Source: CAZGSD01 sp964528305
Lineage (GTDB): Bacteria; Patescibacteriota; Gracilibacteria; UBA1369
Direction: 5' to 3'
DNA: 37,109 nt
NCBI GenBank assembly: GCA_964528305.1
Contig: CAZGSD010000009.1
Coordinates: 1-37,109 of the forward strand
A program made the translations under genes and the position numbers. This document shows positions 31,033 to 37,109 of this stretch, in pieces (position 1 is the first letter of the stretch; every line of letters starts with the position of its first letter). The notes beneath the pieces were generated by a model. It worked only from the letters and a program-made list of their open reading frames with translations. It did not search any database and had not been told where the DNA came from.

Positions 31033-32400
31033 ATGAAGCAAAATAAATTACAGATAATTATCTTTGGTGCTACTGGTGATTTGGCCAGTTTGAAGCTGTT
31101 CCCGGCGATTTATGAATTATTCAAACATCAGCAGTTACCAGATGATTTTCAAATTATTGGATATGGTAGGTCTACAGTATCTCAGTCTGATTTCAGAGAA
31201 ATCTTCAAAGAAAGTGTGGTTAAAAAATTTGGCAGTTCCGTTAAAGAGTTGAATAAACTTTTGGAGCGAGTTTATTATTTCAAAGGACAATACGATCAAG
31301 TAGAAGACTTTGAAAAACTGAATAATTTTTGTCAGAGTCTGGCTTCAAAGGCAGATCAAATTGCTTATTTTTCAGTACCACCATCAGTATTTGAAGATCT
31401 GGTGAAAAATCTAGCCGTGACACTGCAAGAATCAAAAAAAAGTTTAAAAATAGTTGTGGAAAAGCCTTTTGGCGTCAATGAAAAAACTGCTGAGCATTTA
31501 TTTAAATTAATTTCCTCTCATTTTGAAGAAAAAAATGTTTTTTTACTGGACCATTTTTTGGGTAAACGCCCCATACAAAGTATTTTGAAATTGCGTCTGG
31601 AAAACAATGCTATCAACATGTTGATTCGTGGGAGTGAGATAGCGCAAATCAACATAGAAGCCAGCGAGAAAAATGATGCTGGAAAAAGAGTTGGTTATTA
31701 TGACCAGGTAGGGGCGCTCAAAGATATGATTCAGTCTCATTTACTGCAAATATTGGCTTTGATTACTATGGAAATCCCGGCGGATATCGCCCTGGAAAGT
31801 TTGCAGAGGGAGAAGCAAAATATTCTTTCGGCCATTCGTTTTTCACGAAAAAAAGATGATGTTGTGATTGGACAGTATGCAGGATATTTGCTGGCTGATG
31901 GTGTTCCAGAAACAAGCCAGACTGAGACTTTTGTGGAAATGCGCCTGCATATTGATAGGCGTGAGTGGTTTAATGTACCGATTGTGATTAAGACGGGTAA
32001 AAAATTAGCTCAGGATATTACAAGAGCGGTAATTGAATTTAAAAAGATGCCGTTTCAAGATTCTTTGACAGCGCCTAATCAATTAGTATTTGAGATGAAG
32101 CCAGGAGAAAGGTTGAGTTTAAAATTGATACAAAGAGCTACTTTGAAACATCCTGAAGGGCCAGTTCAATATGAATCGGTGGAATTAGAGCATGGGTTGG
32201 GATGTAAGGTGGATTTTTGCCTGGGAGATTATGCTTCACTTTTGAATGATGTGCTTCGAGGTGAGCATACTTACTTTTTGAGTTATCCGGAAATTGTGGC
32301 GGCCTGGAAGGTAATTGATTTGGTTGAACAAACTATTTCCAAAGAAAAAATAAAACCAATTATTTATGAAGGAGGAAGTGAAGGTCCAAAACTTGATTAG
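31033..32400 (+). CDS. zwf: Glucose-6-phosphate 1-dehydrogenase
   Basis: It oxidises glucose 6-phosphate to 6-phosphogluconolactone with reduction of NADP. The Rossmann motif FGATGDLASLKLFPAI is at residues 11-26. EKPFGVN and the active-site segment LLDHFLGKRPIQSILKLRLEN follow. The family motif is DHYLGKE, and here the Glu is Arg. Other signatures are EKNDAGKRVGYYDQVGALKDMIQSHLLQ and IVIKTGKKLA. It is 455 residues, slightly shorter than most (about 480-490). The substrate-binding His and Lys are retained. The 3' end overlaps pgl by 35 nt, indicating strong coupling. Confidence 0.95.
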   Translation: MKQNKLQIIIFGATGDLASLKLFPAIYELFKHQQLPDDFQIIGYGRSTVSQSDFREIFKESVVKKFGSSVKELNKLLERVYYFKGQYDQVEDFEKLNNFCQSLASKADQIAYFSVPPSVFEDLVKNLAVTLQESKKSLKIVVEKPFGVNEKTAEHLFKLISSHFEEKNVFLLDHFLGKRPIQSILKLRLENNAINMLIRGSEIAQINIEASEKNDAGKRVGYYDQVGALKDMIQSHLLQILALITMEIPADIALESLQREKQNILSAIRFSRKKDDVVIGQYAGYLLADGVPETSQTETFVEMRLHIDRREWFNVPIVIKTGKKLAQDITRAVIEFKKMPFQDSLTAPNQLVFEMKPGERLSLKLIQRATLKHPEGPVQYESVELEHGLGCKVDFCLGDYASLLNDVLRGEHTYFLSYPEIVAAWKVIDLVEQTISKEKIKPIIYEGGSEGPKLD

Positions 32401-33088
32401 GAAAGTAGCGACTTTTGATGAGATGACTAATACTGCGATGAAAATCATTGTTGATGAATATCAACAAGCGGTTTCAGCTCGACGATCTTTTTTATTGGAA
32501 CTTTCAGGTGGCAGAACGCCTGTGAAACTCTATCGCTTGTTGCATCAAAAACTTTTATCAACCCCACTGGAATTTCCTATAGAATTTTTTATTGGTGATG
32601 AGAGATATGTGCCATGGGAGGATTCGAGATCGAATAATTTACTGGTGAGAAATAATTTATTGAACAACAATCAGTCACTCATGGCTTGTTTGCATGATTT
32701 TCCGACTCAATTGTCGCGCTCAGAAGCGGCAGTAGTTTATGCCAAAGAACTGAATGAGTTAGCGCCAAATGGTTTTGATTTGGCGATTTTGGGAATTGGC
32801 AAAGATGGTCATTTCGCCTCAATATTTCCAGGGTTTGCCGATTGGGAGAGCGACGAAGTCACTGTGGTGACTGAGACTACTGAAAATGAGGTAATGGAAA
32901 GACTTTCTATCAGTCCAAAATATTTATTCAAAGCGCAAAAATTATTGGTTTTATTGGCCGGCCAGGATAAGTCCCCTATTTTGGATAAATTAATGGATGA
33001 AAATTTGAGCAAAGAAAATTTCCCAGCTAAATTTTTACTGCAACATCCCAATCTGGAAATTATTTTTAGTGAAGAGGCAGCTTATTAA
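32366..33088 (+). CDS. pgl: 6-Phosphogluconolactonase (Pgl/DevB family)
   Basis: This enzyme hydrolyses 6-phosphogluconolactone to 6-phosphogluconate. The 240-residue protein has the three family motifs: LSGGRTPVKLYRLL, FFIGDERYVPWEDSRSNN, and ILGIGKDGHFASIFPG. It starts within zwf, overlapping by 35 nt. The ATG at 32366 gives the normal N-terminal length, although a GGAGG just inside the frame leaves the exact start open. Its last 23 nt overlap the end of the convergent hflX gene, and there is no terminator between them. Confidence 0.93.
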   Translation: MKEEVKVQNLIRKVATFDEMTNTAMKIIVDEYQQAVSARRSFLLELSGGRTPVKLYRLLHQKLLSTPLEFPIEFFIGDERYVPWEDSRSNNLLVRNNLLNNNQSLMACLHDFPTQLSRSEAAVVYAKELNELAPNGFDLAILGIGKDGHFASIFPGFADWESDEVTVVTETTENEVMERLSISPKYLFKAQKLLVLLAGQDKSPILDKLMDENLSKENFPAKFLLQHPNLEIIFSEEAAY

Positions 33089-34187
33089 AGCTATGGCCCT
33101 GTAAACTCTTCTGAATATTCACCTTCAACTCCTCAAATCCTTTCATCTGATAGGTTGAGGTAAAGCATGGATGGAAGCGGGCGAATTTTTTGGCGACTTT
33201 TGAGAAATTGAAATCTGGTGGGAGTAGATCAATTTTGTTGAACACATAAATGATTGGCTTGTGAGTAGCACCAAGATTTCCTAGCACTTCATTGACCACG
33301 GAGATTTTGTATTCCCATCTTTCATCGCTGAGATCGATTACATGGAGTAGTAGATCGGCTTCGATAGTTTCGTCCAGGGTGGATTGGAAAGATTTGATTA
33401 ATGTGTGTGGTAAATCCTGAATAAAACCGATGGTGTCGGTTAGCAGTATTTGCTGCTGACTGTCTGGTATGTACAGTTTGGCTACGCGGGTATCAAGTGT
33501 GGCGAAAAGTTCATCGGCGGCATAAGCCCCCTTACCGGTGAGAGCGTTGAGCAAACTGGACTTGCCGGCATTGGTATAGCCAACTATGCCGACGGTCAAC
33601 ATGTTTTTACGTCGTCGCCCTGAACGATGTAACTGACGATTGGCGCGGGCGCGGCTTAAATCTTTTTCAATTTTGCGAACATGTTCGTCGATATGACGTT
33701 TCATGATTTCAGTATTGGTTTCACCGATACCACGGCCACCAATCCCTCCGCCCTGCCTGGATAAAATCATACCCATACCGTAAATACGCGGCCCCATATG
33801 CCGCAAACTAGCCAGCTCTATTTCTAATTGTGCCTCGCGAGTTTCGGCATGTTTCTGAAATATTTTCAGTATCAAATCGATGCGATCCCAAACCTGTATA
33901 TTGACCTTTCTCATCTCCTCACTGAGATTGTAGGTTTGCATTGGTTTTAGCTCGTTGTTGATAATGAGGATATTGGCCCCGAGCCGCACTCCTTCTTCTT
34001 TTAACTCTTCCAATTTACCGCTACCGATGTAGGTTTTGTAAACTGGGGCGATTTTTTTTTGATAGGTTTTGAGCAGCACTACGCCACCATAAGTTTTGAC
34101 CAGGCTTTCCGCCTCGCTTAAACGGAAGTGGGCCTGGTCTTTGGTCATTTCAAGTGGGAGACAGTCAACCAGAATAGCTTTGAGCAC
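33066..34187 (-). CDS. hflX: GTPase HflX
   Basis: HflX is a ribosome-binding GTPase that splits or rescues 70S ribosomes under stress (family knowledge). The 373-residue protein has the N-terminal HflX domain (AILVDCLP ... VVLLKTYQKKIAPVYKTYIGSGKLEEL), the Gly-rich linker RQGGGIGGRGIGETNTE, and a GTPase domain. The GTPase domain has G1 GYTNAGKSSLLN (about residues 203-214), G3 DTIGF, and G4 NKID. The start is GTG at 34187. A stop in the same frame is only 9 nt upstream, and the GTG gives the canonical N-terminus. The next upstream gene ends 9 nt before it, so they are probably co-transcribed. Confidence 0.96.
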   Translation of the reverse strand: MLKAILVDCLPLEMTKDQAHFRLSEAESLVKTYGGVVLLKTYQKKIAPVYKTYIGSGKLEELKEEGVRLGANILIINNELKPMQTYNLSEEMRKVNIQVWDRIDLILKIFQKHAETREAQLEIELASLRHMGPRIYGMGMILSRQGGGIGGRGIGETNTEIMKRHIDEHVRKIEKDLSRARANRQLHRSGRRRKNMLTVGIVGYTNAGKSSLLNALTGKGAYAADELFATLDTRVAKLYIPDSQQQILLTDTIGFIQDLPHTLIKSFQSTLDETIEADLLLHVIDLSDERWEYKISVVNEVLGNLGATHKPIIYVFNKIDLLPPDFNFSKVAKKFARFHPCFTSTYQMKGFEELKVNIQKSLQGHSFNKLPLH

Positions 34188-34196
34188 TTGTAAGAA

Positions 34197-36725
34197 TTAT
34201 TTTTTTATAATATGGGTGACGCTAGCTCCCAGGTCAATTGTTTTTAATTCCTCCATAGCTCCCCAGAGGTTATTTGCTTTGACCATGCTGGGTGACACAG
34301 TGTAGAGACTATCTCCGATATAAAGAATTCTCTGAATAGTTTTTTCCCAAAAACCATGGTGTGTTCCGTTGCGTAAAGCAACCTCCTCTGATGGACTGAG
34401 ATGGGTGATTTTATTTTTTAACTGAAAACCTTTTTGCAGATCCAGTCCATAAACATAGGCTCCGACAAAAGTGGTGTCATTCTGACCACCGGTAGATAAT
34501 ACCTCACAGTTGTTGAGTTCAGCACATGGTATAGTGACTGAAACTGGGAATGCTAAAATGTTTTTAGCCCGATCAAAGAGCAGAGCTTTGTGATTGTAGA
34601 ATAAGTCTGAATAAGTGCCACGATCACCAATAATTTCTTTGAACATTTCTACGGGCTTGGCGGGATTGGTAACATCAAAGAGGGCTATTTTCATACCTTT
34701 GACAGTAGTAGCGGGAACACGAGTAAGGTCTGTAGATTCCACTGTATCGGTATCATGACCAAAGCCGATCAAGTGAGTGGCGTCATAAGGATGCAGATAG
34801 TCGCTGAATCCAGGAATTTTTAATTCTCCCAAAGTGACAGGCTTGGCGGGGTTAGATAAATCAAAGACAAAAAGTGGATCAATATTACGGAAGGTCACCA
34901 TATAGCCACGATCACCGATGAAGCGGGTGGAATAAATTCTCTCGCCTGGTGCAATATTAGTAATTTGCCCTATTGTTTTTAACTGTCCATCCAGTATGTG
35001 TAGATAATTACTGGTTTTATTTTGACCCATCACCCATTCCGTTTGTGTCGTAGCTATGCGTAAATTGCCGTTGTGCTCATCCATGGAGAATTGATTGAGC
35101 CCTAGCCCCGGCACAAGTCCCTGAGCGGTATAAGTGATATTTCCGTTGGCTAGTTGATATTTGTATAATCTGGTGTAGCTGCCCTGATTATAAAAATATG
35201 GCCCTTTCCATTCGCTGGAAGCAATATAGAGATTGCTGGGTGAAGCGTAGACGTGTTGAGACTGCCCCACTACGACATTGCGAGAAATATCTTTGGATAA
35301 ATCTTTGAGTGGTATGGCGGCGGTGATGAGGTAATTGAAAGAGTGTGGTTGTGGCATCAGACGGATTTGATCACAGGGAGCGATCAATTCTGCCGCGCCG
35401 CCATTTTTGGAGTCTGAGAATTTAGGCAAGTATTCACTGAAAGATGGTATGGTCTGGCCGCGTGTGTAGTAAGGAAAATAATGATATTGGTTGAGTACCA
35501 GATAGAGATGATCTCCAATGCGACGGGATGTGGAATAACTGCCGTCAAAATCGATAGAGCGCTGTATTTGTGGATGGGCACGGTCGCTAATATCTACGAT
35601 ATAGATTTTAGTTTTGCTCATTCCCCAACCGCCATAACCTGGTGCTATCATTTTTGATTCGACCGGGGCGGAAGTCGGTGTACTGATTACTGGCATTGGA
35701 TAAGCAACTTCAGCAGAGCCAATTACGACCAACTGATTGCCATTGATATACATTTCAGATGGATAAAAATTCTGATCAGTGGGACCGAGATCAAAATTAA
35801 CCACTTCGGCCATGGAGTTTGGTGGTGTTGCACGCACGATACGTATAGTTTGGCCAGTGATGATATAAATATACTGTCCGTCATTTTTAACTATGTCGGC
35901 CTCGTCCACACCTGCGACTTGGATATTGGTTGTGGAATGATCTGAAGTCTCACCACCAGCTCCTGCTTTTTCATTGCCGGCATCAGTAGCGCGGGTTGGA
36001 GCGCCTTCCATCAATGGCATAACAATTGGGCCACTTAAATCAACATACTGAAAACGCTCTTCCAAATCTGCGCAAGATTTGGCCTGAGTTAATTCATCTC
36101 CATTTAACTCTTGATAGCTGCGGCTGGATTTATCATTGATATCCGCTTTGATGCGCCAGACGATTTCTGCCATTTCATCGCGAGTGATTTTTTCGTCAAA
36201 ATATTCGACAGATAGAGGGATAGCTTTTTCCCTTTGCAAGGCCTCAATATAAGATTTAAACCATACTGCCGGATCTTGATTGCTTTTATTTAATTTAAAA
36301 GCATTGGCTATAACTTTGGCGGCTTCAGCAAAATTAATAGCTTCAGCTGGCTTGAAAGTTCCATCCGGATATCCACCAAGTATATTTAATTTTTTTGCTG
36401 TACAAACATATGGTGCAAACCACTCTTGTTTCACATCAGGGAAACAATTACTGCCTGTGGGACTTGTTGTAGAAGTTGCGCCGATGAGAATTTTGGTAAA
36501 CTCGGCACGATTGATGGTGGATTCTGGAGCAAAACTTCCATCGGGATGTCCCTGAACAATTTGCTTTTCTTTAAGATACTGAATAGCAGGCGCGTATGTG
36601 GTGGTACTAGAATTTACATCATTAAAAATATTATTGGCGGACTGAGCTAGAGCGCTACCGACCAATGAGGAATATAAACAGATCGAAATTGTGAGTGCGA
36701 CCAGAGGTCTATTTTTTAGAGACAT
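34197..36725 (-). CDS. SLH-domain surface protein with beta-propeller domain (PF09826-like)
   Basis: The 842-residue exported protein has a signal peptide (residues 1-27, LVGSALAQ end). Three S-layer homology units follow: FNDVNSSTTTYAPAIQYLKE with GHPDGSFAPESTINRAEF (about 34-80), CFPDVKQEWFAPYV with GGYPDGTFKPAEAINFAEA (about 92-145), and a diverged third (148-195). These usually attach proteins to wall polymers. After a linker, residues about 262-840 form a beta-propeller domain beginning TTNIQVAGVDEADIVKNDGQ, the hallmark of PF09826. It repeatedly uses phrases such as IVDISDRAHPQIQ, FDLSNPAKPVTLGEL and LFDVTNPAKPVEM. The role of this domain is unknown, but adhesion or peptide binding are possible. 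It is full length. Confidence 0.92.
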   Translation of the reverse strand: MSLKNRPLVALTISICLYSSLVGSALAQSANNIFNDVNSSTTTYAPAIQYLKEKQIVQGHPDGSFAPESTINRAEFTKILIGATSTTSPTGSNCFPDVKQEWFAPYVCTAKKLNILGGYPDGTFKPAEAINFAEAAKVIANAFKLNKSNQDPAVWFKSYIEALQREKAIPLSVEYFDEKITRDEMAEIVWRIKADINDKSSRSYQELNGDELTQAKSCADLEERFQYVDLSGPIVMPLMEGAPTRATDAGNEKAGAGGETSDHSTTNIQVAGVDEADIVKNDGQYIYIITGQTIRIVRATPPNSMAEVVNFDLGPTDQNFYPSEMYINGNQLVVIGSAEVAYPMPVISTPTSAPVESKMIAPGYGGWGMSKTKIYIVDISDRAHPQIQRSIDFDGSYSTSRRIGDHLYLVLNQYHYFPYYTRGQTIPSFSEYLPKFSDSKNGGAAELIAPCDQIRLMPQPHSFNYLITAAIPLKDLSKDISRNVVVGQSQHVYASPSNLYIASSEWKGPYFYNQGSYTRLYKYQLANGNITYTAQGLVPGLGLNQFSMDEHNGNLRIATTQTEWVMGQNKTSNYLHILDGQLKTIGQITNIAPGERIYSTRFIGDRGYMVTFRNIDPLFVFDLSNPAKPVTLGELKIPGFSDYLHPYDATHLIGFGHDTDTVESTDLTRVPATTVKGMKIALFDVTNPAKPVEMFKEIIGDRGTYSDLFYNHKALLFDRAKNILAFPVSVTIPCAELNNCEVLSTGGQNDTTFVGAYVYGLDLQKGFQLKNKITHLSPSEEVALRNGTHHGFWEKTIQRILYIGDSLYTVSPSMVKANNLWGAMEELKTIDLGASVTHIIKK

Positions 36726-36806
36726 ATGAAATTGATTAAAGAAAATTTATTCTTGCATATAGTGTAACCCCTTAGGAGAGGAAGTATTACATTTTTTACA
36801 ATACCC

Positions 36807-36889
36807 CGGGAAGGCAGCAGGAGAATATACTTGCCGACTTTGGGGTAGGGGCCCTTCGGAGGCAAGTATGTTCTCCTGCTGCCTTCCCG
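36807..36889 (+). repeat. Hairpin element copy B (29-bp near-perfect stem, conserved loop)
   Basis: The left arm (36807-36835) and right arm (36861-36889) pair over 29 bp with a single G-T wobble. The apical 25 nt contain GACTTTGGGGTAGGGGCCCT at 36836-36855, also preceded by CC, as in copy A. The arms are unlike those of copy A apart from the outer GGGAAG-type ends. It sits in the 192-nt gap between the exonuclease gene and the SLH gene, opposite in direction to both. There is no T run behind it on either strand. Confidence 0.85.
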
Positions 36890-36917
36890 CGCATTAGTAA
36901 CTGGCGTGTCAGTGGGG

Positions 36918-37109
36918 TTAGAATAAAGTTGCTTGTTCCATGGTAGTGGGGATGTAGACTGTTCGTGGGGTGTTTAGGACTGGTTGATAGAGGCCTTGTT
37001 GCAATAGTACTTTGACGCAGTTGGAGAGTGCGGAGACGTCTTTTTCGGCATTGTGGGCTTCGGCAAAACTTTCATTGAGCAGGAATTGATGAAGCTCCAT
37101 CAGGCGTGG
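36918..37109 (-). CDS. DnaQ-like 3'-5' exonuclease, C-terminal fragment (runs off window)
   Basis: Only the last 63 residues are present, and the 5' part lies beyond the right edge. The segment FAEAHNAEKDVSAL contains the H-x4-D ExoIII motif of DEDDh exonucleases (DNA polymerase III epsilon, exonuclease X, RNase T group). The preceding LHQFLLNESF is also typical of that family. No further domain follows, only a short tail TTMEQATLF. Which member it is cannot be told from this fragment. Confidence 0.75.
   Translation of the reverse strand, partial: PRLMELHQFLLNESFAEAHNAEKDVSALSNCVKVLLQQGLYQPVLNTPRTVYIPTTMEQATLF

Noticed and set aside
36726..36806. Promoter for the SLH gene
   Set aside because: A weak TACACT occurs about 40 nt before the ATG, but no acceptable -35 is at the right spacing.
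1..37109. tRNA, rRNA, transposase, integrase or CRISPR genes
   Set aside because: None was seen by eye on either strand. Small tRNAs cannot be fully excluded without a covariance search.

Overview
The window looks like a chromosomal segment from a Candidate Phyla Radiation (Patescibacteria-type) bacterium that uses the standard bacterial code, since TGA is an ordinary stop here. This rests on the gene repertoire and is an inference. Supporting points are a compact SUF cluster with a half-length SufD, an FtsA-like gene next to a 'baseplate J-like' membrane protein, a membrane-fused Mur ligase, several exported surface proteins, tight operons with 1-20 nt overlaps, and AT-rich starts almost without Shine-Dalgarno sequences. 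No rRNA, tRNA, CRISPR array, transposase or phage gene was seen.

Layout. 1-4374: iron-sulfur assembly genes sufD, a Rieske ferredoxin, sufS, sufU and sufT, with an unrecognised 385-residue gene between the Rieske gene and sufS. 4444-7096: a NYN-domain protein, a 2-Cys peroxiredoxin and thioredoxin reductase. 7185-9151 (minus): a family 5 glycoside hydrolase on a long alanine-rich repeat stalk. 9289-11204 (minus): leucyl aminopeptidase and a Nudix hydrolase. 11329-12297: an Mrp-like ATPase. 12324-15038 (minus): rnc, nusB, rpmF, yceD and a BI-1 family membrane protein. 15084-19783: an overlapping run of alpha/beta hydrolase, membrane-fused MurF-like ligase, DegT-type aminotransferase and FemABX-type transferase, probably a cell-envelope operon. 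19952-26224: FtsA-like ATPase, baseplate J-like protein, PKD-repeat protein and an exported fibre-like protein. 26307-27481 (minus): two unrecognised proteins. 27561-33088: comF, a GT4 glycosyltransferase, and gnd-zwf-pgl, the complete oxidative pentose phosphate branch. 33066-37109 (minus): hflX, an SLH plus beta-propeller surface protein, and the 3' end of a DnaQ-like exonuclease gene.

Two 100-N gaps (5794-5893 and 8483-8582) are each flanked by an exact 55-bp direct repeat. Removing the Ns and one repeat copy restores the reading frame in both interrupted genes, so they look like unmerged assembly overlaps, not biological duplications.

The most unusual non-coding signal is a pair of hairpins at 28283-28349 and 36807-36889. 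Their stems differ but each is self-complementary, and they share an identical 22-nt apical segment containing GACTTTGGGGTAGGGGCCCT. One copy forms the 3' end of comF and supplies its stop codon. They may be members of a dispersed hairpin-element family, either mobile or structured-RNA in nature.
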